DNA of 33,104 nt from Paramacrobiotus metropolitanus (Eukaryota; Tardigrada; Eutardigrada; Parachela; Macrobiotidae): NCBI RefSeq assembly GCF_019649055.1, contig NW_026570596.1, forward strand, positions 1 to 33,104, written 5' to 3'. The position numbers and the translations under genes were made by a program. Under the pieces are notes generated by a model that saw nothing but the letters and a program-made list of their open reading frames with translations, made no database searches and had not been told where the DNA came from. This document shows, one piece after another, positions 18,957-30,174 of this stretch (its first letter is position 1; each line of letters starts with the position of its first letter).

Positions 18957-21107
18957 ATGGGCGACGCTGCGGGCGACACCGCCCTGCCGGGCTTCCTGCA
19001 GACGACGTTCGGGTATGTGGAGGATGTGTGGGTCAAAGGACCAGCGCTGCTGTCGGACTACGCCAGTCTGGCGCGCGACACCTGGAAGGCCTACACGGAT
19101 TCTCAGTCGAAACGCTTCGAGCACCTCCCAGCGGAGCAACAGCAGAAGCTGATGAACTCCGGACTGGATGGGGCGGTTATCTTCCTGCTGATTACGCTCG
19201 TCTCCCGCGAGATACTGGATCGGTTCGTCGAGCCGTTTATTGTCACACACACGCAGCCTCCGGGGAAAGGGGTACGTACAGAAATTACTTATAAAATTAA
19301 GCTGCCTAAACTTTAAAGTCAAACAGTAGAAAAAATAGACCACGAGAAACCAACAAATTGTATTTTTTTAAAAAAGTAAACCGACAACCATATTTTTATA
19401 ATTAATTACGTAAAATTCGTCAAAATATCGCCTTGATCCACAATCACAAAATTATTTTAATATAAATTGTCTACATACATAATTGTCTACATACATAATA
19501 GCATACTTTGTTGGATAAAACGCAATAATTACCAGTACCTATCAATCATGCTGCACAATAATAGCGCAATTTTTGCATCGATCAGGATATTTTTTGTGTT
19601 AAGCGCATAACTAGCAGCGCTTAATTGGTATGAGTCAGGTAATAATTATGTGCTCCGAAAACGCGCTAGGGTTTTAATCCGTAATTAATAAAATTCTGTG
19701 CATAAGACATTAAAAAAAAATTTGAATTGTGGAACAACTAAACATGAATATCGCCACTCTCATTTTCTGCAGGCCAAGCCGGCTCTGTTGACCTTTCAGC
19801 AAGCCAAGTGGATATTCACCAGCATTATTCTGCTGTCCATATGGCATTCCAACAGTCACATGTTCTTTGACTTCGGCGCGCCGGTGGATCTCGGCCTGTT
19901 AGTCGTCGCGGTGGCCGCTGGGTAAGAGCGCATTTTGTGTTAGCAACGCATAAAAAAACAATTCTATATGGCATAATATTATATTATAATTATTTTTATC
20001 TGTCGAAACCATCATTTTTGGTAAATATTGGCAGCGTTTTTTACGCTGATTTTTTGTGATGACAAATGTTTGGCATCTGTGCAAAAATTTATTTCCACGG
20101 CGTTGTTCTTTTCGCTGATTAAGCGAAGTTTCTTGTTTGTATCGAAATAGACTATAGTTAGTTATTAATTTCTCAAGTCATATTCATAAAAACTGTAAAA
20201 ACTTTTGGAATATCTAGATTTATTTAATAAAATACGAACAATCGAAAAGAGAATATTAGTACTAATGAAAACGATAAAAATACATATAAATTACAAACAA
20301 AATTAATGAAAAAATGTTAACGATGTTCAATCAATTTTTCCGCAAAATATCAAATGTCTTTTAAAAATTCAAATAAATAATAATGTTATTTTTAATTCGA
20401 ATACTCAGTAACACTGCAATTCGTGTCCAAAATCTATAGTAAAATAACAGGCTAAATTTGATCACATAACTTTCTGCAGACTGGGCACCATGTACCAGAC
20501 GACCCACTCCCCGGCCGCCTCCGCCATCTTCCTGCTCATCCCGCTCCTGGCCCTGGCCCCCGTCTCCGTCACCGTGGCGGCCATGCAACAAGGCCCCTTC
20601 TTCACTGACCCCACCCACTTCCCCTGTTACCTCGCCGGCATCACCGTGGCCACCGCCCTTTACTTCCTGTACGACGCCCCGGCCACCTCCGTCATTCATC
20701 CCGGCGACACCCACCCCACGCCCTTCTGGACGGCGCTTCGCTCCGAACTGGCTGCCCTCCGGACCACCCAGGCCGTGCCCGCTGCGGGGCTAAAGAAGGG
20801 CGCCCCGCCCCCCAAGAGCCCGCACCACGGGGACCACCACGCCCCGTCGGGCGCCGGGGGGATCCGCAACGCCCTGGTCGGGCCGGTGTACAAGGTGGCC
20901 GGGCTGGTGCATGTCGTGTACCAGGCGGTGATGAACGCGGTGTGGATGATCCTGGGGAAGATCCCGGTGCTGGGCGGGTACGTGCACGCGGGGACCCCAG
21001 TGAAAGGACGGGTGGGGGCGCGGCCGATCACGGCGTCCCGGTCTGGCGCGCCGGCGACCCCGCCGAAACTGTCTAATCGGGTGTCCAGACGACGGGAGGA
21101 GGAGTAG
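18957..21107 (+). CDS. Multi-pass membrane protein of unrecognised family
   Basis: Exons 18957-19271, 19773-19921 and 20480-21107. Splices: donor GTACGT with acceptor TTTTCTGCAG in phase 0, then donor GTAAGA with acceptor TTTCTGCAG in phase 2. The product is 363 residues, and the start has a good context (GCAATGG). An acidic/polar N-terminus of about 68 residues is followed by hydrophobic segments at about 70-86, 117-129, 143-160, 168-189 and 204-219. A conserved-looking PTHFPCYLAGITVATALYF leads to a Pro/His/Gly-rich linker (251-282), another hydrophobic stretch at 294-322 and a basic tail ending RVSRRREEE. The hydrophobic segments continue smoothly across both splices, which supports the model. 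Exon 3 is strikingly GC-rich with C/G in third positions, unlike the AT-rich introns, as seen in highly expressed genes. I do not recognise the family and assign no function. AATAAA lies at 21192-21197. Confidence 0.75.
19272..19772 (+). other. Intron 1 of the membrane-protein gene
   Basis: AT-rich, bounded by GTACGT and TTTTCTGCAG. It contains a short direct repeat (TGTCTACATACATAAT, near 19469-19498). No other content was seen. Confidence 0.65.
19922..20479 (+). other. Intron 2 of the membrane-protein gene
   Basis: AT-rich, bounded by GTAAGA and TTTCTGCAG. No repeat or coding content is supported. Confidence 0.65.
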
Positions 21108-22439
21108 AGTGAAAGACAGCAAAGGTCATTTCGCATTAGTATTTCTGTTATGCTGTCGCTTTCTCGTATGTGATGTCCCGCGACGAAGCGCAATAAAAAA
21201 AATTTGATGCATAATCTGCCACATGAACTCTAACGATCCTAATCCACATACCGTATAAGTGAAAATTCGAGCACTGATTTTTCGAGTCTGCCACCACAAG
21301 CAAGATGTGGAAGTACTCTATTATTTTCTCATTTATTTTACAAACTTTACAGTTTTATAATTGTATTATTATTGATCGTATATTACGTACTTTTATTTCA
21401 GATTTGTCGTTTTTATCGCACAGTTTTGATACCGTTTCGTTGGGTACTTACTTATCCGTACTGTTCACCTTGCGTACGAGGCACTACGATTAGTAGGTAC
21501 TGTACTACACAGCAAGCCAGGTATTTTTACGGATCCCACATCCAGAACCCATGGCATTTTATAATATTGTGACGTGTGTTAAAGATAAGTAAGTATGCAA
21601 ATTATAGTAACCATGGCCACCTTGTACATCAGAATATGTCTCGACAAAATGCTATAGACTACAGATGTTTATTGTGAACTCAAACACGCGTTGATGCGAC
21701 CTTTATTTGTACTTATTTCAGTACGTATAGCATCACTACGTTTTTTTAATAACTTGAATCCTTTAACTTCCGAAATTAAATTCTTGAATGGACCTGGCAC
21801 AGACTAGATACTTACGGTATCACATTGAGCTGACAGTCTGCAGGCTCAACAGGCACTCCGTAAACAGTAAGCACCGAACGTTGAAATATCGCAAACGTTC
21901 TGGTGATACTGAAATACGGAGTAGCTGTAACAGTACAAACGTATTTATCATACAGATACGATTCGCTACTAGAACCAGCCAATATGTAGGGTTTAAACCG
22001 TTTAATACAACAACGTCGACCTTACCTATCGATTATCTACTATTTACGCTCGTTATAATCATCAAATACCTGATACTGAGGAATATCAAAATGCGAATCG
22101 TCAGATACCGCAGAAATTAACGGAGCGCTTCTTCATTGGGACAAACCGGCTAATTACTGTACAAAATGTCCCGTTACACTTAATTAAAAAAAATGTCAGT
22201 AATGAGTTCAAGAATTGAACGGTGACAAAGGATGACCAAAACGTCCACTGCCGATAACACTAGCTCTTCTTACATACATTCGACGCACACAGCTGGGATG
22301 CGCGAGATTCTGAACAGAAGTATTCGAAAACTTTTCCGGACTGGCTCGAATAATAATAAAAAATAATATTCTAAGCACTGCAAAGAATGTAACAGGCAGG
22401 TTTATTTCCCCTGACCGACTGCCAAAGTCGTGATTAGAA
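21108..22439. other. AT-rich non-coding region
   Basis: The 3' flank of the membrane-protein gene, with the polyadenylation signal AATAAA at 21192-21197. Scattered short open frames (21305-21572, 21788-22120) have no distinctive composition and no splice support. I see nothing else in it. Confidence 0.4.
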
Positions 22440-23830
22440 TAATCGTGCACAGCATCAAAATCGGGGGAAACCGAATTAGCTGTGTAATAAGAAAAAAACT
22501 GATAAAGAAGTTGAAGAACAGTTATCGGAGGCAGTGGGTGCGCGCGATGCGGTCAACGGAATTCGAATAGTTGGCCGCTTGTCATGCACGTCACTGTCCT
22601 ACTAACGGAGCGTGAACCATATCATACCGAAACGCGGTCAACCGAAACGCTCCTAAAAGACCATTTTGACGTCCTGGCTCGAGTTCTATTTCTATGAGGG
22701 AAGAGGATATTTAAAAAAGGCGTTCGATTGGTGAAAATCACAGCGCGGGTTACATATAACTGGCGAATACCGCTTCGACGCGGGAATTTCTCAACAAAAA
22801 AACGGGAAGAATTTTTCGGTCAGGCTGGGTCATTTTATAAACTGCATACCATTTAAGGAAATGAACGTAACAGAAACGATGCCATATTCAAATGCTACAG
22901 ATACAAACTTTCCACGCTCTCATTAAAATAATCGTACATAGCTTGAGGACCTGGGAAACCGAAACCGCACAAGCAGCGCGATACAAAAATTATTCTAATA
23001 ATGAAGTGAATGAACAGTCACTGAAGGGAAGCAAAGAATCAAGCGAATCCGAAATGTCAGCCGCGACTCATCGTTAAAACGCAACGGGATACGGAAATAA
23101 TAAAGCTCCATCGCAGACAAGGGAAGATTACCGTATAACTGGTTCGTTTCGCTACTGAGAAACCGTAGGCAATATTACAAAACAGTGCTTCAAGCAGATC
23201 AATGGGTCAAACGCGTTCTGTAAGCAAAAAGTTAATAAATTCGATAAGGACGTTGAAGAACAGTCATCGGAAAAATTTTACCAGGGGAAACTGCACAGAA
23301 ATGGTATCTTAAAAGGTCATTCGGGTTGAACGCCTCCTGCCAGCCAAAATGAAGCCAACATCTCAGAAAGCAATAAGCGCAAATGAAAGCGCTTTGGGTA
23401 ATGCTCGGCCCGCCTTACCCAAAGCGCAAATGAGTACAAATGATGCGGTGAACGTTAAGCGATAACTGAGGTCGTTGCTAATCATTCCTCTCGGTTTATT
23501 GCAGCGGGACGCGGTATTACCGTACTGCGCACATCGAGAAGAACAGTTGACAACAGGATTACGATTACAATTTGAACAGCAAATTTAACCAGCGGAAACG
23601 TTAGAGAAAAATGTTTCGAAAAGGTCGCCGGTTCGAACAACTTTCCCTGGTATGTGACCGACTGATTACATGATTTAGAAAATCGGATGCGCGAATTTTT
23701 CGATAGAATGGCAGGCCAGAACTGCAGGAGGTTTTTGATGCGCCAAAAGCTACGAATTAATCTCACATATATTAATTTTTAAAAAGGTCAGTTGCACTGG
23801 AATGGCTGCCATTCAACACGGCATGTTTGC
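22440..23830 (+). repeat. Degenerate dispersed/tandem repeat family with Glu-rich coding remnants
   Basis: Related segments recur. GATAAAGAAGTTGAAGAACAG (22502 onward), AATAATGAAGTGAATGAACAG (22996 onward) and GATAAGGACGTTGAAGAACAG (23240 onward) translate to DKEVEEQLSE, NNEVNEQSLK and DKDVEEQSSE. Another shared motif is AAAAGGTCxxT followed by a GTTCGA/GTTGAA word (near 22717, 23308, 23615 and 23782). Spacing is irregular (about 490 and 245 bp). All frames are broken. It may be a decayed tandem-exon gene or an old satellite. Confidence 0.4.
23389..23427. repeat. Perfect 13-bp hairpin
   Basis: GCGCTTTGGGTAA (23389-23401) and TTACCCAAAGCGC (23415-23427) around a 13-base GC-rich loop. No gene is adjacent to suggest a regulatory role. 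Confidence 0.75.
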
Positions 23831-25724
23831 CAGCAAATGCGAGCACACGGTTGCTGAAATTATTATTCTAAAATGACGCTTCCTCGTAGCTGACCATAAT
23901 CGTGAAGGGTGTGAACGAATGGATAAACCGAAGCCGTAAACAAGTAAAATTTACTAGAAAAATAAATTATAATAATTAATAAATTAATAAATTGCTACAG
24001 CAATAAAACATTTAAATAATAGAATAAGAATAACTGGTTGGCCATTTACTGAATGAAAGGGTACATGTTAGTGTTAACCGGTTCACGGTACATACTGGAA
24101 GTTGCGGCAGACGCATGGTCGCAGATCCGGCTTTACAGAATCCGGCGAAACGAAATAGGACCGCCCTCGAGATGGCGGCAGGCCAAAGCAGCGCGGTCAG
24201 ACGAGGTGGACCAACAGGCCAGCCAACAGTAGGTTCGGGTGCCGAAATTGTACAAGCGATCTCTGTTCTAAACCCGCAGATGGATTCTTTTTCTTCCCTT
24301 ATACTGGAGGTTTCATCTCGCTGAGTGTTTCTCCAAACCGGAGAAGCAATAAGCGTGAGAAAGTATAGCGAGAGCAAATAACCCAATACGTTCACAAGAG
24401 CGCCATTTAATTAGGGCTCTTATATGCGATTAAAATTTCGCAGCGAATTAAACGGTCGGTGGACGTTTTTTTGGCTGGTATGTGGTACAGTACATCGGCC
24501 AAAAACGCCCCCGAGCCAAAAACAACATCCCCCGTAAATTTTGTCCTCCTAATATTTTCGACGAGGCAGTCATACCCCACACCACTATCTTTGTTAACTG
24601 AACTTAACTAGTTCTGGAAACTTTTTGCAGTTTAAGAAGTTAAACACAAAATTTCAGGCACTTGGGAAAATTATGCGGTTATTAATAAGCATTAAAGAAT
24701 TCACAAAATTTGGCAAATGTATGAAAGTTGAAAAAATTTTAAAAATATTGATGATGAACACATATTTCCGGCTTAAAAACACATTCAATGATTCAGAACA
24801 TAATGGCTGAATCGTAAGAAAAACTGAGCCGGCGGTAAATGTGCGGGAAGTATTGGGCGGCTCAACCACCAAAACCTCCGCTAGAAATTTTCGTTTGGAC
24901 GTACTGGTTGGTCACCGCGGTTTGATCGTGAAGTGACAGGCTTCCTCTCATGTTTCTTTACCCAGAAATCAAGATACTCACGTGATTAACGCGACGAATC
25001 CTGGGCGACGCTCGTGGCATATGTCGCGACATGTTGGAGGAAAATGCATGGGTCTCAGACGAATAAACATGTATAATGATGTATTACGGGAACGGTGAAA
25101 TTTGGTAGAAGCCCTGTACCTGAGCGCGAGGAATTATTACCACTGCAAGTAACTCGAGAATGCTAACATCAAGCATTAGGTAAGACCGTAAGAGGGAACT
25201 AAGTCTGGACGACTGTTTTCGAGCAGACCAACAAGCGCCGCGGCGTATCCCGTGTTTGCCGTATGGGATGCCTAACAACGCAGCAGCCACCAACAATCTT
25301 CCAAAAGAGGACTCTGTTAGAATTGTTTTCAGGGTTGCACAGTACTTACTATACATTTCGCTTGCGGATTCCATTCCGCATTAAACGTTATTAAGTACGT
25401 ACCGACTCTACTAAATGCACTATTCGTACTCTTCGTGCAGATTTGGTTTAATACAATAATTATACAGTAACATTTCATTCATAATAATCCTTGTTAAGTA
25501 AGTACATCAGGAATACGCAACGAGAAATTCGAAACTGCTGGGAAATATTTTAATGACAAAGAAAAATTACCGCAACAAAATTAAGGATAATAAAAAATAT
25601 TGTGACTTCGAGACTACCATAAAAAGCCAAGGTGAAATGGGTGCTCCCGAACATTCGAGGCGCACGGCCAAGTCATGACTCGTAGGCCGTAGCACACAAC
25701 AAGTCACAATGAAATAAAATAAAC
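23831..25724. other. Non-coding region
   Basis: Mostly AT-rich. A moderately GC-rich patch at 24100-24330 carries open frames on both strands (24115-24324 plus, 24395-24012 minus), but neither has a recognisable motif or splice support. I see nothing else in it. Confidence 0.35.
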
Positions 25725-25805
25725 ACAGTAAATAAATTAAGTAAAATAATAATAAATAAAAAATTAAATAATAAAAAATAAAATAAAATAAATTAAATTA
25801 TTTAA
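25725..25805. repeat. (AAATA)n-type low-complexity tract
   Basis: About 80 bases of AAATAA, AAAATA and AAATTA words with almost no C or G. A simple A-rich repeat. Confidence 0.85.
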
Positions 25806-27899
25806 GCTAGTTAGTTAGTGTAATTTGTGCCGCACTTCCAGTGGGGCGTAATCATTGACGCAGGGGCAATCCAGCCCTCCATTGAGGAAAGGTAGTGTAC
25901 TGTACGGAATGGTCGGTATAAGTTATATAGGTATTTACAGTAGTATACAATAAGTACTTTCTTTAATTTTTTATATGCAGCACTTTATTTTCAGTACTTT
26001 ACGTACACTTACTATGTCCGCCTGCGTAAATAATAAATCGGCTTATCTACAGTAGGCCGGCCTTTCCCCATGAAACATGGGGTGGATTGGAGAATCGAAC
26101 CAGCTATTACTTTGAATCTTCTGCGTCATGATGAGCGAAAAATCAGTGCTAGGACACCGAACAAGTGGTAGTGTCAAAGGTAAATTACCGAATGAAATAG
26201 GAGTGCCGAAAAGGCAGTGCACTATAGTGCACTACCTTAGTGCTATAGTGCACTATAGTGCTAAATGGAAGGTAGCGCAAAAGGAGCAAACAGAGTATAA
26301 TGTTGATGGTAGTTTACGAAGTGGTTCTGGACGACAACGATTGCGCTATAATTTATCTGTGCGTGATCGACGTGACAGAAAGCCCTGTTTTCTTGAACAC
26401 AGAAGGCCTTCGCCTCGATTCAGTCGATTACACTGTAATAATTTCGTGCAACAATGCACTAAGTCTTTCGCAATAACTGCGTCTTTAAAATTCCGGAAGA
26501 AATAATAATCAGCCAAACGCTTGTTATAAACCGAATATTTTCATTTTATTAAAATTATTGCTTGTTCCACTAGTATAAAAGGTACAACTTAAGGAAAGTG
26601 GCCCGGTACATGGTACAAAACTCGTGTACATGTAAGAAATCTTTTATTTTCGCCCGGACGAAATTTTAAACCAATCTCTTCCTGACATCGCTCACAAATA
26701 ATTTTGGACGCCTCTCTTTCAAAATTTGTATGCCGATGTATTTGTATGCCAAAAAAGTTAAGAGTCAATTATGTTCCATGTTCAGAAGGAAGCAGACTTT
26801 TGGAACGTCCGTTTTACAAGGCTTCGTACTATTTTCTGTGCAAACAGGGTAACGGCTGTTGCGCCTTGCGCGTATAATTTACGTATGGTCACGTTTATGT
26901 AGTTCCGCACCGCTTGGCGCCACCTTTATGTCACAGGTCAAAGGCACCCCAAAGGCATTGCGTCGGCATCGTGACTTCTTAATTTGTGACGGCTCAGCAT
27001 TTTGTCTGTTCGACTTACCATTAGTGACGGTCGACGAATTTCCGTCAACGATATGGCGGATTACAGCGGCAAATTACGCGCAGCAAGTTTTACCGTTCTG
27101 AGAGAAATACTTCTGAGTATATTTCTTGGATTTATCAATACGACCATAATTTCAAGTTGTCACTACGTTATTTCTGCTTACTTTTGTATATCCTGAAATG
27201 TATTTCGGGTGCAGGCAGTTGCAACGTTTGATCGCTTTCCATATGAGCAATCGCATACTTTACCGCAAAACAGACCGCGAACGGCACCGGCTACAATAAT
27301 GCATAAAGTGCAAAGAAAAACAGCTTCACTAATTTCCTAACGCAATCATGTAATCCTTGTAAACGGCTCTCCTGATGAAACGATATTTAGGAACCATGGC
27401 CTTTTCTAAAGAAACCAGTGCATAAACGTCCGCTTGCGTGTGTCTTCGAATTGCTGCGCTTCAGTAATCGTACGACTCAACGACTTCAATTGAAGGTCAT
27501 CCGTGCGCGGTAGTTGTCGATTAGTCCCGCTTAACAGTGCGTGGAGCGAGTTGTCGCTGTTTGCGTTGTCGCCTGCCGATAGCGACGGCGGATGGTCGCT
27601 GTTATTGGTCTGCATGGTGCTCGGCATCCACGCTAACTTCTTGGTTAGTTGTACTGCATCGCTTGACTGTCGCCGGCAAATATCCCTTCGGACTGCCGCT
27701 CATCTGCGCCGTAAGCCGGAACGTCACTGGCCTCTTCGCTATGACGTTGTGGGGTAACTTCTTCGTTACACTGCACGGAAAAATGCTGGATCCCGCGCTG
27801 CAAACATACAAATGTCCGCAAAGATAGTAATGCTGCAATGATAAAATTTATGCTAAGGAAAAGGCGTTACATATTGTTCGGGTCGCTCGATCGGGCTAA
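25806..27899. other. Non-coding or unassigned region
   Basis: Contains the palindromic repeat at 26216-26263 and a small hairpin CCCCATGAAACATGGGG (26067-26083). Short open frames at 26859-27196 (plus) and 27406-27838 (both strands) show no family motif. A minus-strand piece (27627-27406) has protein-like composition but no splice partner. No gene is claimed. Confidence 0.35.
26216..26263. repeat. Palindromic CTATAGTGCA repeat
   Basis: AGTGCACTATAGTGCACT (26216-26233) is a perfect 18-bp palindrome, followed by further copies of the same word to 26263. Confidence 0.8.
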
Positions 27900-28429
27900 C
27901 AATGTCCTCCATGAGGCTTTTGCAAGTTTGGGCGTTGATGCGCAGTGCCAATAGATCTGAAAAACATGAGACTAATTTCTTTGTACAATACTGTGTCTGT
28001 TTTGTACAGCTCCTGTTTACTTTGAACGCTCTCTTTAAACGTTTCTTTGTGATTTTTGCTCCAGGCAGAACGCCAGCTCCGCTTCTGCTCCACCACGATG
28101 CCTGTCAAAAAGGAACACCAGACAGACTTGTATAGCTGCTTCCATTCAATTTTGTTGTGTTTTATTTTTATTATCTTAACATTTTATAATTGGTTTATTG
28201 ACTGTGTATTTTACTTTCAGTTTATTCCATATTCTTATTAACTGTACTATCGATTGCATATTTATGTTCAATAATTTGTAATCGTATTAGGTATTCGCTA
28301 TTTTTCCTTATTATTTTTTTATTTTTGTTTTTTTTTTAATACGTGTATGATAAGCCTGTGTAAAGAAAAAGCCTATTACAAAAAAAACTAATAAAACTGA
28401 AGAGAATTTGTGTCCAGCATTAAGGGCAG

Positions 28430-28664
28430 TGCCTCTGCACATGCGCGATTGTAGGAACACCATGTTCATGTCCAGATGGTTCAGCGCAATGATGCAGCAG
28501 ATTTGACTTGGCATAATCGCGAGAATATCTACAATCCGCGGATCCTCCGGGCGGAAGTTGGGGATTTCCAGGATCTCCAGGAGCGGCAATCCGCCAGATG
28601 CGCCAGATTCTCGATCGTCTTCCGCACGTTGTGTGCGATCTCCAGCGAACAGACCTCTTGCAGG
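28430..28664 (-). pseudogene. Possible coding fragment, leucine-rich
   Basis: A locally GC-rich patch. After an acceptor-like CACCTGCAAG one frame reads EVCSLEIAHNVRKTIENLAH. From the middle another frame continues LPLLEILEIPNFRPEDPRIV and DILAIMPSQICCIIALNHLD. The pieces look like one leucine-rich, helical protein with a frame change. A similar phrase (KIENLEEHTAQHLFLTSNG) occurs on the same strand near 29060-29000. I cannot name a family. Confidence 0.28.
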
Positions 28665-30003
28665 TGACCTTTGGGGAAAAACAAATGCACCTTAACGACT
28701 TAGTAATAATATAAAAAGCGGAATAAAAAATCGAAATGATAAATTCAGTGAAGGTATCTCGCAGTGATGGCCTTGAACGTTCAAAGGCGAATACTCGGCA
28801 CTGTACCATGTCCGTTTGGCTGGTCGAAATAGATGGGCGCGGGAACCAATCAGATTATAAATAAATTACCTACTGAGACTTCCGGTCCGCGATTGTGGCT
28901 CAAACTCGTTCAGCCAATCGTGTTATCCCTTGCAGATGTGGTGCGTATTTTGCAGTTATGCCGCAGAAACTAAATGCGCAGCTGGATTCTCAGTGCGCTT
29001 CAGTCCATTGGAAGTCAGGAAGAGGTGCTGCGCGGTATGCTCCTCCAGATTCTCGATCTTCGAATAACTTTAGATTAGTATGATATGCTATGAAGTATTT
29101 TATACGATAAACAGGCATCATATTATTATTCTACCTTAATAATTGTTTTAAATGATTTATCAAATATCCTATTAATTCCATCACATCGTTTAGTGCTGGT
29201 GTGTACAAAGATTCGCCACAGGGTGTCGCATTTCATCGTGGCGGTGTCCAGACCTTTTGCGGTTTAACGCGGCGGAATTTGCCAGCAATAAAAAAACGAG
29301 CATGGATCGGTAGTACATGCTGCAAATCAACCACAGTAAAATAAAGATAACTGGCAATGCCTCGGTTTAAAAATAACAATATTGGTCGCCGTTTGTTTAC
29401 GTTGCTCTCCTTTGCGGTTCATTACAGCAAACGACGATTTGTCATGGATTACCCAAAAGAAGCAAGAACTGAATGCAATTAAAACAGTAAATCCGTATGA
29501 TAATCCAGTGATGTAGACGGCTCTGAAATCTCTCGTGAACACTTCTTGCATAAAAACATGACTTCTTGCATAAAACATGGACGAATTAAAGGAAGGGCCG
29601 AGGCATAATATCTCTACTGTACGTTAATTAGTTCGTGCAGCGTCCCTTTTTATGTAATCAATTAAGCACTGCCATTAGAGCAATATTATTTTCATTACTG
29701 CTATAAATGCGATACGCCTGCATGCCATTTACATTATTTTAATGTCGCGTCACGTCCCCGTTAATTTCGAAAGCACCGGTTTCTTGGGACCAACCCAACG
29801 TAAATACTGTAACAACCTACACACCGACAAACTTCATTAAATACACTGTACAGAACGCTACGCTGGGTTGTACTTATAAACAAACAACAACAACAAACTT
29901 CGTTTCTGTTCAACCTGCTAACGCGCTTATGAATTGCATTACTTAAGTATCAATCGAGGGATCAGGTCTGCGCGAAGCCTTGCACTCGAAAGCCCATGTT
30001 TTG

Positions 30004-30174
30004 GCGAGGGTTTCTTCTTCTCACAGTTTTAACCGATGATTTTTCCTCTTTCGTCATGTTGTGGAGAATTTTTCTTTTTTCACCATCGACCATCGAGGAG
30101 GCTTTCTTCTTTTCACCTCCTTAATAGACGATTTTTCCGCGTTTCGCCATTCTTTATCGAGGACTTTTTCGCGA
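30004..30174. repeat. ~31-bp minisatellite, about six units
   Basis: Units of the type GAGGATTTTTCTTTTTCGCC + ATCTTTAATC begin near 30004, 30035, 30064, 30094, 30126 and 30158. Copies are diverged. Because 31 is not a multiple of three, the array is not conserved as coding sequence. Confidence 0.65.

Noticed and set aside
20361-21193. Long minus-strand frames opposite the membrane-protein exon
   Set aside because: Exon 3 is very GC-rich, so complementary frames stay open by chance; the plus-strand exon has splice and hydrophobicity support.
24012-24395. Overlapping open frames on both strands
   Set aside because: No recognisable domain, no splice partner and no repeat relationship to other coding segments.
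26060-26110. GAATCGAACC on the plus strand (GGTTCGATTC on minus), as in a tRNA T-arm
   Set aside because: No cloverleaf could be drawn; the neighbouring CCCCATG hairpin does not fit an anticodon arm.
27406-27838. Overlapping frames, one minus-strand piece with protein-like hydrophilic composition and a KRTFMHW phrase reminiscent of a BIR start
   Set aside because: The cysteines and histidine of a BIR domain do not follow; too short to support a call.
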